DNA from: an uncultured Gemmataceae bacterium
Lineage (GTDB): Bacteria; Planctomycetota; Planctomycetia; Gemmatales; Gemmataceae
DNA length: 14,784 nucleotides
NCBI GenBank assembly: GCA_937922175.1
Contig: CAKZUU010000262.1
Coordinates: 1 to 14,784, forward strand
Reading direction: 5' to 3'
The position numbers and the translations under genes were made by a program. The notes beneath the pieces were generated by a model. The model searched no databases. It saw only the letters and a list, made by a program, of their open reading frames with translations, and had not been told where the DNA came from. Below are positions 1 to 6,591 of the stretch, piece by piece; positions within the stretch are counted from its first letter, which is position 1, and each line of letters starts with the position of its first letter.

Positions 1-91
1 GCATTTGTCGAGAATAACGTTCTAAAGAAGGTTCCATCGACATCGTGAAACGAGACAAAGCGATCAGATACGCGATCGCCGGGAGATCAAA

Positions 92-415
92 CTACTCCGA
101 CCGATCGACACCAAAATTTTTTAAGAACGACCGCAAGAATAAAACAGCGCCTTTGCCCCACTTGGCTTGCCGGGCGTAATCCGCCAGGACTGCCAAATCC
201 TCGCGCGTGCGGCGAAGATCCTCACCGCGCAGCCGCTGCATCTGCGTGGCGATCAATTCGAGTTGCTCTTCGGCGGCCTGCGGCTGAACGACCTCAGGTG
301 CCGATCCTTCGAGAAACACGACGGCATGCAAGACCGCCAGCAGCAACGGATTCACGCCCAATTCTTCAGGCACGAAGGGGAAGACAGCCGCCCCCTCGGG
401 AACTTCGTCAGCCAC
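92..415 (-). CDS. small hypothetical protein downstream of the sulfur carrier
   Basis: The product is 107 residues and I do not recognise a family. It has an acidic N-terminus, a short hydrophobic stretch at about residues 23-35 (LLLAVLHAVVFL), a Gln/Glu-rich helical segment at about 47-80 and a basic, hydrophobic C-terminal helix at about 84-100 (WGKGAVLFLRSFLK). There is no signal peptide, no full membrane span and no JAMM or metal-binding motif. The start is GTG at 413-415. It overlaps the stop codon of the upstream sulfur-carrier gene, so translational coupling is likely. That overlap is the main support for this being a real gene, together with its place third in a tight minus-strand run after threonine synthase and the carrier. 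A role linked to the carrier or to amino-acid synthesis is only inferred from position. Confidence 0.7.
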   Translation of the reverse strand: MADEVPEGAAVFPFVPEELGVNPLLLAVLHAVVFLEGSAPEVVQPQAAEEQLELIATQMQRLRGEDLRRTREDLAVLADYARQAKWGKGAVLFLRSFLKNFGVDRSE

Positions 416-680
416 CGGCCACCGCGGGAATGATGCTCAACTCGTCACCGTCCTTCGTGACAGTTGCGAGATTGTCTAAATAACGAATGTCCTCATCATT
501 AAGGTACAGATTCAAAAAGGGCTTTACCTCGCCTTTGTCGAACAGCTTGGCCGTCAGGCCGGGAAACTGACGACAGAGATCGTCGAGGGCATCTTTCACC
601 GACGCGCCTTGAACCTGCACCGTCGTTTGGCCGTGCGTTTGATCACGTAATGGGCTGGGAATATGAACTTGGATCGGCAT
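408..680 (-). CDS. MoaD/ThiS/CysO-type ubiquitin-like sulfur-carrier protein
   Basis: This is a 90-residue beta-grasp protein ending in AVAGG. The C-terminal Gly-Gly is the hallmark of carriers that are adenylated by an E1-like (MoeB/ThiF) enzyme and converted to a thiocarboxylate. The segment LYLNDEDIR at about residues 54-62 and the ending IIPAVAGG look closer to mycobacterial CysO, the carrier for cysteine synthesis, than to molybdopterin MoaD. That is a judgement from remembered family sequence, not an alignment. I chose the ATG at 678-680 because the protein then begins MPIQVHIP, as such carriers do, and an AGGG-containing stretch lies just upstream. A TTG at 699-701 would add seven residues. 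It follows thrC by about 60 bases and overlaps the next gene. No molybdopterin gene, activating enzyme or JAMM peptidase is visible in the window. Confidence 0.88.
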   Translation of the reverse strand: MPIQVHIPSPLRDQTHGQTTVQVQGASVKDALDDLCRQFPGLTAKLFDKGEVKPFLNLYLNDEDIRYLDNLATVTKDGDELSIIPAVAGG

Positions 681-743
681 ACCCTCGCACCCTGAAATCA
701 ACTTCGCGTATTTTCCAATGAGGACGCAGTCAGCGAACCTGCG

Positions 744-1991
744 TCACGTCAAGACCGGTTCCCTGAGTAACGGCTCGAATGCTTCGAGGGTCGGCTGGAT
801 CACGATCGGCTCTTCGACGACCGAGGCGACGGCATCTTGCGTCTTCAGGCCGTTGCCGGTGATGCACAAGACAATCTCTTCATCGCGCGGGAGTTTCCCT
901 TGCTCGATGAGCTTTCGGGCCACTGCCACCGTCACCCCGCCTGCCGTTTCGGCGAAGATGCCCTCGGTTCGGCCGAGCAGATACATCGCCTCGCTGATTT
1001 CATCATCCGAGACATCCTCTGCCCAACCCCCGGTTTCCCGAATCAAGCGGGCGGCGAAATAACCATCTGCGGGATCGCCAATCGCCAACGATTTGCAGAT
1101 CGTGTTTGGGCGACGTATGGGCCGATGTCGCTCGCGTCCGTTTTTCACGGCATCCGCAATCGGATTGCAACCGGTCGCTTGGGCTCCGTACATTGAGCAG
1201 GTGGCGTCTTCCACCCAACCCAGCCTCTTCAATTCTTGGAACGCTTTGTAGATCTTTCCGATCAAGCTGCCGCCCGCCATTGGTACGACGACATGCCGCG
1301 GCACCCGCCAACCAAGATCCTCCGCGATCTCGAAGCCCACGGTTTTCGAGCCTTCCGCGTAAAACGGGCGAAGATTCACGTTGACGAGGCCCATGTGGAA
1401 CTTCAGAGCGATTTGCGAGCAGAGCCGATTTACGTCGTCATACGTTCCTTGCACGAGAACGAGCTTTGCACCGTAGACGCTCGTACCGAGGATTTTGGCC
1501 CGCTCCAGGTCCGCGGGAACCAAAATGTAAGCCTCCAGACCGGCGGCGGCGGCGTTGGCCGCGACGCTGTTGGCCAGGTTTCCTGTCGAGGCGCAACCGA
1601 CGGTCTTGAAGCCAAATTCTCGGGCTTTCGACAGTGCCACCGCGACAACCCGATCCTTGAACGACAAAGTGGGGAAGTTGACGGCGTCGTTCTTGATCCA
1701 CAACGTTTCGACGCCGAGATCCTCAGCCAGCCGGTCAGCGCGGATCAACGGCGTACCGCCGACATGGGAGCCGACCGTCGGTTCTGCGTCGATCGGTAGC
1801 AGCTCACGGTAACGCCACATCGTTCGGGGTCGGCGCTCGACGTCGTCTCGATCCACCGCGGTGCGAATCGCCGCGTTGTCATATTCGACCTCGAGGGGGC
1901 CGAAGTCTTCGGTGCAAAAGTTCAGCGGTTGTTTTGGATATGTTTTTCCACAGACGCGACACTTCAAGCCAAGCACAAATTGATTCAACAC
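744..1991 (-). CDS. thrC: threonine synthase (PLP-dependent, fold type II)
   Basis: The protein is 415 residues and fits the long bacterial/archaeal-type threonine synthases, which convert O-phosphohomoserine to threonine in the cytoplasm. A zinc-ribbon-like N-terminus carries Cys11-x2-Cys14 and Cys26. The expected fourth Cys appears as Asp29 (CTEDFGPL). Next come the GGTPL loop at 78-82, the PLP lysine Lys112 in SFKDR, the substrate/cofactor loop ASTGN at 134-138, a glycine-rich phosphate-binding MAGGS at 238-242 and GNGLKT near the C-terminus. The start is GTG at 1989-1991, with a strong GGAGGT six bases upstream. It leads a minus-strand cluster with a CysO/MoaD-like carrier and a small unknown protein. 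Threonine synthase is the natural call. Because of its partner, use of a thiocarboxylated carrier as sulfur donor (an O-phosphohomoserine sulfhydrylase activity) is a reasonable second hypothesis. Confidence 0.93.
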   Translation of the reverse strand: MLNQFVLGLKCRVCGKTYPKQPLNFCTEDFGPLEVEYDNAAIRTAVDRDDVERRPRTMWRYRELLPIDAEPTVGSHVGGTPLIRADRLAEDLGVETLWIKNDAVNFPTLSFKDRVVAVALSKAREFGFKTVGCASTGNLANSVAANAAAAGLEAYILVPADLERAKILGTSVYGAKLVLVQGTYDDVNRLCSQIALKFHMGLVNVNLRPFYAEGSKTVGFEIAEDLGWRVPRHVVVPMAGGSLIGKIYKAFQELKRLGWVEDATCSMYGAQATGCNPIADAVKNGRERHRPIRRPNTICKSLAIGDPADGYFAARLIRETGGWAEDVSDDEISEAMYLLGRTEGIFAETAGGVTVAVARKLIEQGKLPRDEEIVLCITGNGLKTQDAVASVVEEPIVIQPTLEAFEPLLREPVLT

Positions 1992-1997
1992 TCCAAC

Positions 1998-2003
1998 ACC
2001 TCC
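1998..2003 (-). promoter_or_regulatory. ribosome binding site that fixes the thrC GTG start
   Basis: On the minus strand this reads GGAGGT, a near-perfect Shine-Dalgarno, with six bases between it and the GTG at 1989-1991. It supports the non-ATG start of the threonine synthase gene. Confidence 0.75.
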
Positions 2004-2056
2004 GAACTACCCCCACGTCGGGGCATCATTGCTTTTCGGGGTATCGTCCAGCAGGG

Positions 2057-2075
2057 GCGGCCTCTTTTTGGCCGC
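2057..2075 (-). terminator. GC hairpin, possible terminator or leader element
   Basis: GCGGCC at 2057-2062 pairs perfectly with GGCCGC at 2070-2075 around a 7-base T-rich loop (A-rich on the minus strand). Neither strand has a T-run after the stem, so this is not a textbook intrinsic terminator. It lies between the kinase gene end and thrC, 66 bases before the thrC start codon. Confidence 0.3.
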
Positions 2076-2116
2076 AAGATAAGAAAAGGTGTGTTGAGAG
2101 CACACGATCTTATCTT
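2076..2116 (-). other. imperfect stem-loop adjoining the GC hairpin
   Basis: AAGATAAG at 2076-2083 pairs with CTTATCTT at 2109-2116. Inside it, GTGTG at 2089-2093 pairs with CACAC at 2101-2105, giving an 8-bp outer and a 5-bp inner stem separated by an asymmetric internal loop. It directly abuts the hairpin at 2057-2075, so the two could stack. It may form the end of the kinase transcript or a structured thrC leader. The function is unknown. Confidence 0.4.
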
Positions 2117-2320
2117 CCCCAGTGCTCAGACACCGGGCAGGAGTTAGCACCTGCATTCACCGCCGAACCAGAGACGCGGCGAACCGGTTGCTGTGGCGTC
2201 AACGGGCCTGTCCCTCAGCCACTCTGGATAAGATACCTTGCCACCGCCATCATAAGGACAGGAATCGCTTGGGGCAACTATGACCGAGAAATTTCTCCCC
2301 GAGTCCGCCCTTTCCAGAAC

Positions 2321-3442
2321 TCACGGACCGTTCGCTTCCTCCACGTCGATCGGATCGCGGAACCGGTGCGGCTGCCGAACCACGTCCATGGGCCGTACCG
2401 CACCTTCTCTCGCCCAGCGGAGAAGACTTTGTCGAACCAAGTCGGCACTTGCCGGTCGGGCCTGCGGCTGTTTTGCCATCAATTGCTCGATCAAGTCGAC
2501 GAAATCGGTCGGCACGCGCGGATTCAACTTCGAGATCGGCTCCGGCCGATGCCGACGATGGCGAAGCACTTTCTCCTTCGACGAGCCACCGGGAAACGGC
2601 ACCAGGCCCGTCAACGTGAAGTACAGAGAACACCCCAAAGAATAAAGGTCCGCCCGGCCATCAACCTTGGTTCCGTCGACTACCTGTTCCGGCGAGACAA
2701 AATCCATAGTTCCGACGACGTAGCCCGGCCCCCCGATGATCGAGCGATCCTCCGGGGAGGTCTCTCCAGCAACTAACGCGAATCCCAAATCTAAGAGCTT
2801 GGCATGCTCGTTGGGGGTCACCATCATGTTGCCTGGTTTCAGGTCACGATGGACGAGACCCCGCTGATGGATGTGATGCAACGCATCGGCGACCTCCGAA
2901 AAATATTGGGCCGCCTGCCCGACCGAGAGAGGCCCATTTGAAATGACTCGCTGACGAAGATTGCAACCTGGAACAAATTCCAAGGCAATGAAATAAACTT
3001 CGTCGATCACGCCGGAGTCGTACCGCCTCGCGATATGCGGATGATCGACTTTGGCACTCATCGCCATTTCCCGCAGAAAACGCTTCAGTTGGCGTTCCTC
3101 ACGTCGGTATCGACTCGGTGGGAGCAGCTTTAATGCGACGGGACCATCACTCCGGCGGTCGCGGGCCAAATAGACCATCCCCGAACCCCCACGTCCCAGC
3201 GGGGCTAACAATTGGTACGGTCCCAACACGAGCCGTTTGCCCACCCCTTCTTGAATTCGATCCGCCTGGAATTTTGACAGCCAACCAACCCGCACCAGGT
3301 AGGCCAAAAATAGCGGGATCGATGTCCGACATCGCGGCGGTGCGGAGGAAAGTGCCGACGAGAGTTCCTCCCCGGACATCAAGCCAAGTCGGGCAATTTC
3401 ACCGTAAATCCGGTCAACATCGTCCACGAGAAAAGCTTGCAT
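2321..3442 (-). CDS. soluble Hanks-type serine/threonine protein kinase
   Basis: The product is 373 residues. It has the ATP-binding loop GRGGSGMVY at 83-91, the ATP lysine Lys105 in VALK, a likely helix-C Glu125, the catalytic loop HRDLKPGN at 198-205 (Asp200, Lys202, Asn205), DLG at 218-220 in place of the usual DFG, a PEQ at 251-253 ending the activation segment, and DGRADLYSLGC at 261-271. The kinase domain spans about 75-345. The N-terminal 70 residues (LVRVGWLSKFQADRI) resemble the segment that precedes many planctomycete kinase domains, where a 'GWLT..Q' helix precedes 'LGPY'. There is no transmembrane helix or sensor domain, so it should be cytosolic. That is less common than the membrane-anchored PknB layout. 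The ATG at 3440-3442 has no obvious Shine-Dalgarno. Substrates are unknown. A PPP phosphatase lies about 6 kb away. Confidence 0.93.
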   Translation of the reverse strand: MQAFLVDDVDRIYGEIARLGLMSGEELSSALSSAPPRCRTSIPLFLAYLVRVGWLSKFQADRIQEGVGKRLVLGPYQLLAPLGRGGSGMVYLARDRRSDGPVALKLLPPSRYRREERQLKRFLREMAMSAKVDHPHIARRYDSGVIDEVYFIALEFVPGCNLRQRVISNGPLSVGQAAQYFSEVADALHHIHQRGLVHRDLKPGNMMVTPNEHAKLLDLGFALVAGETSPEDRSIIGGPGYVVGTMDFVSPEQVVDGTKVDGRADLYSLGCSLYFTLTGLVPFPGGSSKEKVLRHRRHRPEPISKLNPRVPTDFVDLIEQLMAKQPQARPASADLVRQSLLRWAREGAVRPMDVVRQPHRFRDPIDVEEANGP

Positions 3443-3605
3443 AGCGACATTTTAGTCAAAAAATCTTGTCGGAATGTCGGTTGTTGTCGCCCATCAAGTC
3501 CGCCAGTCTGTTATGCCGATCCGCCAGCGAACTCGTCGTGAAGCCGACGCAAACCGTCGGCAAAACGAGGACGGACGAAGTCCGGGTCCCGTCGCTCAAT
3601 CGGCC

Positions 3606-3633
3606 TTGCATTCGCCTTGAGGCTGGCTATAGT
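3606..3633 (+). promoter_or_regulatory. possible sigma-70-type promoter for the DUF11-type protein gene
   Basis: TTGCAT at 3606-3611 and TATAGT at 3628-3633 are separated by 16 bases and lie about 90 bases before the ATG at 3723. The boxes are near-consensus, but this is a by-eye match in a 280-base divergent intergenic region, and such matches arise by chance. Confidence 0.3.
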
Positions 3634-3722
3634 CCCGGCACGTCCTGGATTCTGAGACAACAAGGAAGGTTGATCGGCGTAAGAGAAGAAATTCGGCACG
3701 GACAGGAACAGGAGAGGTCCAG

Positions 3723-5603
3723 ATGAATTCGCCATTAACTCGGGCGCTTGCCGCCACCCTGGTGGTGGGAGTCGCCAGTCTTGCCACGCTCGTTTGGGCG
3801 CAAAGCGATGACCCGCTCCCCCCCCCTGGGAACATACCGTTGGCCCGCCCCGCACCGCGAACGGGAGTCATTCCCAACAGCCAAACTCCGCCAGCGATCG
3901 CCCTGCCCACGCCAGGCGAATCTTCTCGACCGATCGCCCTTCCGACGCCGACAGGTCCCACGTCGAATCGGCGGGACAGCGGATCGACTTCTACTTCCGA
4001 TTCGCCGATCATCATTCCGCCGGCAGGACCATCCAAGTCCAGCCTGAATCCGCCAAAGGGGCCGGCGGTCGTCATTCCCAACGCCGGACCGACCGACGCG
4101 CCGGCACCACGACGAGAACCAGTTATCAACACCGAAAGTAATCCTGTGACGATTCCGACCGTGGCTTCCGATCGGGCGACGACGGCAGAAGCGATCAACG
4201 CCAACGCCTCGGAATCGCTGAGCACGGAGGCAGGGCTGACCGGACGTCAGGAGCCATCTGTCAGTTTGGAATGGATTGGCCCCGGCAATGCCAAGGTCGG
4301 ATCGCCTGCTGACTATACCGTGGCAGTGCGAAACATCGGCAACGTGCCGGTTCAGCAAGTTCTCGTCCGTGTTCGCTTGCCTCAAGACGTGAAGGTGACG
4401 GCCACGGAGCCTCAGGCATCGATCGACGAGAGCGTGCTGATGTGGGAAGTCGGCACGCTTCTGCCGCGCCAGGAGAAAAACCTGCAACTGCGGTTGATCG
4501 CCCCCAATAAAGGCGACATCAATGCCCAGGCGTGGGTGACTTTCACCGGGTTGTCGGCCATGCGCATCCGCATCCGGGAACCAAAATTGTTGGCGAAAAT
4601 CGTTGCCCCGGAGAAAGTCCTGATCGGCGACCCATGCACCTTCGTTATCAACGTGAGTAATCCGGGTGACTCGCCCGCTGAGCAAGTCAAGCTCCATTGC
4701 GACCTTTCCGAGGGTCTGGAACACATCAAGGGGAACAAGATTGACTTCGACCTGGGCTCCATCGCCGCCGGCGAGACCCGAACGGTCCAAATCATCTGCG
4801 GAACCCGAACCGGCGGAGAGCAAACCTGCGAGGCCTATGTCGAGGGAGAGAGCGGGCTGCGAGCAACCGACAAGGCTGCGGTCAACGTCCTGATGCCTCG
4901 GATCGACCTCGAAATGACCGGCCCGAAATTGAAATACCTCGATCGCAAGGCGGTCTACACGCTGAAGGTTACCAACCCGGGCGATGCCCCGTGCTACAAC
5001 GTCACCTTGCGGCACGAGATACCGACGGGCTTCAAATTCTTGCAAGCGGACAGTGGTGGGCGACATGATTTTGCCGCCCGCACCGTCTCGTGGTTCCTCG
5101 GCGAGATGGCCCCGGGACAGTCACGCGAAGTTCGGGTCGAGTGCTTGGCCATCAGTCTTGGCGAACACCAACACCACGCCGTCGTCCAGGCCTCACGGGG
5201 ACTGAAGCATGAACAAACGGCGGTCACCCGTGTCGAGGGACTCTCCGCCATCATGCTGGAATTGGTTGATCTCGACGATCCGATTGAAGTCGGCGCCGAG
5301 ACGTCGTACGAAATTCGCATCACAAATACCGGCTCAAAAACTGAGACCGACGTGAAGCTGGTGTGCACGATTCCGGACAAGATGGAATTCAAATCGGCAA
5401 CGGGACCAGTGCGGTACACCCAGCACGGGAACGAGATCACTTTCGATTCGATTCCGAAACTGGCTCCACGTGCCGACGCCATCTTCCGGGTTAAAGTGAC
5501 GACGAAATCCGCTGGGGTCGCGAATTTCCGTGCCCGGATCACGAGCACGCTCTTAGTCGACGCGGTGACAAAAGAAGAGGCCACTCGAATCTACACGGAC
5601 TAG
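3723..5603 (+). CDS. secreted repeat protein with four DUF11/CARDB-like domains
   Basis: The product is 626 residues. A signal peptide covers about residues 1-27 (a hydrophobic run ending LVWAQ). A low-complexity Pro/Ser/Thr linker follows to about 175. Then come four tandem Ig-like domains of the DUF11 type at about 180-284, 285-391, 392-506 and 509-624. Each has the typical start 'VG...YTV.V.N.GN/GD.P...V.V...LP' and a later 'LG.(L/I)APG' element (EVGTLLPRQ, DLGSIAAGE, FLGEMAPGQ, SIPKLAPRA). Such domains occur in surface or extracellular proteins of planctomycetes and other bacteria, with adhesive or structural roles. No enzyme motif, anchor or membrane span is visible. The start is supported by GGAGAGG at 3711-3717, five bases before the ATG. 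The gene diverges from the kinase gene and converges on the Cys-rich gene. A long antisense frame opposite it is a codon-bias shadow. Confidence 0.9.
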   Translation: MNSPLTRALAATLVVGVASLATLVWAQSDDPLPPPGNIPLARPAPRTGVIPNSQTPPAIALPTPGESSRPIALPTPTGPTSNRRDSGSTSTSDSPIIIPPAGPSKSSLNPPKGPAVVIPNAGPTDAPAPRREPVINTESNPVTIPTVASDRATTAEAINANASESLSTEAGLTGRQEPSVSLEWIGPGNAKVGSPADYTVAVRNIGNVPVQQVLVRVRLPQDVKVTATEPQASIDESVLMWEVGTLLPRQEKNLQLRLIAPNKGDINAQAWVTFTGLSAMRIRIREPKLLAKIVAPEKVLIGDPCTFVINVSNPGDSPAEQVKLHCDLSEGLEHIKGNKIDFDLGSIAAGETRTVQIICGTRTGGEQTCEAYVEGESGLRATDKAAVNVLMPRIDLEMTGPKLKYLDRKAVYTLKVTNPGDAPCYNVTLRHEIPTGFKFLQADSGGRHDFAARTVSWFLGEMAPGQSREVRVECLAISLGEHQHHAVVQASRGLKHEQTAVTRVEGLSAIMLELVDLDDPIEVGAETSYEIRITNTGSKTETDVKLVCTIPDKMEFKSATGPVRYTQHGNEITFDSIPKLAPRADAIFRVKVTTKSAGVANFRARITSTLLVDAVTKEEATRIYTD

Positions 5604-5628
5604 AAGATCGACGGTCGATCAACGAAGA

Positions 5629-5673
5629 GAGGCCCGACGGCTTGATAGGAACCGCTCGGGCCTCGAGGCTTTT
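5629..5673. terminator. probable intrinsic terminator between convergent genes
   Basis: GAGGCCCGA at 5629-5637 pairs perfectly with TCGGGCCTC at 5656-5664. CGG (5638-5640) and CCG (5652-5654) can extend the stem inward. A short TTTT run follows at 5670-5673 on the plus strand. It lies 26 bases after the stop of the DUF11-type protein gene and before the end of the convergent Cys-rich gene, so it may serve both. The T-run is weak and starts a few bases after the stem. Confidence 0.65.
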
Positions 5674-5691
5674 GTCACGCGAGAATCCCAC

Positions 5692-6591
5692 TCACTCTTG
5701 GTTGGCGCTCGGACGCCGTTCAACGAGTTCGGCACGACGAGCACGAAAGTGAGCAGCGCCAAGGCGGAGATCGGATTTCTCCGACAGAATTTCGCCTTCG
5801 ACCGAGATCACGTCACCCTCTTGGAAGCCGGAAATGTTGGAATCGCGGGAGAGGATGACGGAGCCGCCGAAACGATCTTCCATCGAAATCGGGGCATAAC
5901 GAAGCACCCAACGTCCCCCGTCGATATTCACGAAAAACAGCTGCCCCGTCAGCCTGCTGTAATCGGGAGAAGCGGCGAACTTCTCGACATATCGACGGGA
6001 AGACTCAAAAGGGTTGGGGATTCCCTCCTGGGTCTTGATTGAGCCGCTGCCGATGGTGGTGGGCATCTTCTTCGGCTCAGCTTCGGGTTTGGCCGGAGCA
6101 GCCGGAGCAGCCGGCGCTGGGGTCACCGAGCCGCAACCGCAGGCGTCGACACTGCCGCAGCAGTCACCGCCACGATGGAATTTCGAACGGAGCTTGCCGG
6201 CCAGACCACCGAGGAGCTTCTTGCGGCCGCCGTCGCTGCACGGATCGGCGCAGGGATCGCAGGAGGTGGTCGGAGCGGCTTGGCAGCAGACCGGCTTCGG
6301 CGGGCACGGAGCCGGGCACGGATTGCTAGCCGGAGCGCAGGTCTCTTCACAACAATCGTTGGCTCGATGGAAACGGCCTTTCAACCGGCCGAACAAGCCA
6401 CCCAGCAATTTCCGTCGACCATTCTCGCAGCACGGATCGCCGCAGGAATCACCACATGTCGCGCCGCATCCACCGCACGAATTGCCAGTGGCAACGACGG
6501 CTGGGGCCGCTGGAGCGGCCTGGGCCGCTGGCGGGGCCGGGTCAGCACCGGCCAGCCAAGCCGAGGTGAGCATCAGGAACGCTGCATTCAC
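5692..6591 (-). CDS. secreted Cys-rich protein with a duplicated GGRKKLLGG-type repeat and a C-terminal OB-like domain
   Basis: From the GTG at 6589-6591 the product is 299 residues. The order is a short signal peptide (about 1-16, AAFLMLTSAWLAGA), an Ala/Pro linker, a Cys-rich region at 39-153 with 20 cysteines, a second Ala/Pro linker at 157-175, and a C-terminal domain at about 195-290. The Cys-rich region contains two copies of a 30-residue unit (52-81 and 116-145) sharing DPC, LLGG-L-G-L, FHR and a closing DCC, 19 of 30 identical. The C-terminal domain (LTGQLFFVNIDGG, then GDVISVEGEIL) looks like a small beta-barrel of OB-fold type. That is inferred from pattern only. Cys pairs suggest disulfide crosslinking outside the cytoplasm or metal binding. 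Low-complexity CCGGAGCAG-type DNA encodes the linkers. The longer upstream frame (to 6690) has no signal peptide and was rejected. I do not know the function. Confidence 0.85.
   Translation of the reverse strand: MNAAFLMLTSAWLAGADPAPPAAQAAPAAPAVVATGNSCGGCGATCGDSCGDPCCENGRRKLLGGLFGRLKGRFHRANDCCEETCAPASNPCPAPCPPKPVCCQAAPTTSCDPCADPCSDGGRKKLLGGLAGKLRSKFHRGGDCCGSVDACGCGSVTPAPAAPAAPAKPEAEPKKMPTTIGSGSIKTQEGIPNPFESSRRYVEKFAASPDYSRLTGQLFFVNIDGGRWVLRYAPISMEDRFGGSVILSRDSNISGFQEGDVISVEGEILSEKSDLRLGAAHFRARRAELVERRPSANQE
6157..6246 (-). repeat. second copy of the 30-residue Cys-rich unit
   Basis: This stretch encodes residues 116-145 of the Cys-rich protein, starting DPC and ending DCC. It matches the unit encoded at 6349-6438 in 19 of 30 residues, with the core KLLGGL kept. 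It probably arose by internal duplication. Confidence 0.75.
6349..6438 (-). repeat. first copy of the 30-residue Cys-rich unit
   Basis: This stretch encodes residues 52-81 (DPCCENG, then KLLGGLFG, then FHRANDCC). The two copies are 64 residues apart, and the spacer between them is itself rich in Cys and Pro. Confidence 0.75.

Larger units (their letters stand above)
1992..2320. other. non-coding gap between the kinase gene end and thrC
   Basis: I see no convincing gene in these 329 bases. Open frames that cross the gap run into thrC or the kinase in antisense and have no family features. The gap holds the thrC ribosome binding site, two adjacent hairpins (2057-2116) and a weak, widely spaced inverted repeat (CCTGTCC at 2207-2213 against GGACAGG at 2256-2262). 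It must contain the end of the kinase transcript and, unless the genes are co-transcribed, the thrC promoter. I cannot place a -35/-10 pair with confidence. Confidence 0.6.

Noticed and set aside
2207..2262. Inverted repeat CCTGTCC/GGACAGG with a 42-base loop
   Set aside because: Seven bases with a long loop is within what chance gives in a 330-base gap, and nothing links it to a known operator.
1934..2776. 280-codon plus-strand frame across the thrC-kinase gap
   Set aside because: It overlaps both clear genes in antisense, shows no domain, and crosses the hairpin region. It has no independent start signal.
3466..3726. 86-codon plus-strand frame ending at the start of the DUF11-type gene
   Set aside because: It spans the likely promoter and Shine-Dalgarno of the next gene and has no motif or ribosome binding site. 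The four-base overlap is tempting but probably chance.
3735..5066. 443-codon open frame on the minus strand opposite the DUF11-type gene
   Set aside because: It is antisense to a clear secreted repeat protein, has no signal peptide or family motif, and is rich in Arg/Gly/Asp as expected for a GC-rich codon shadow.
6090..6120. Short CCGGAGCAG-like direct repeats
   Set aside because: They encode the Ala/Pro linker of the Cys-rich protein and are low-complexity coding sequence, not a separate repeat element or CRISPR.
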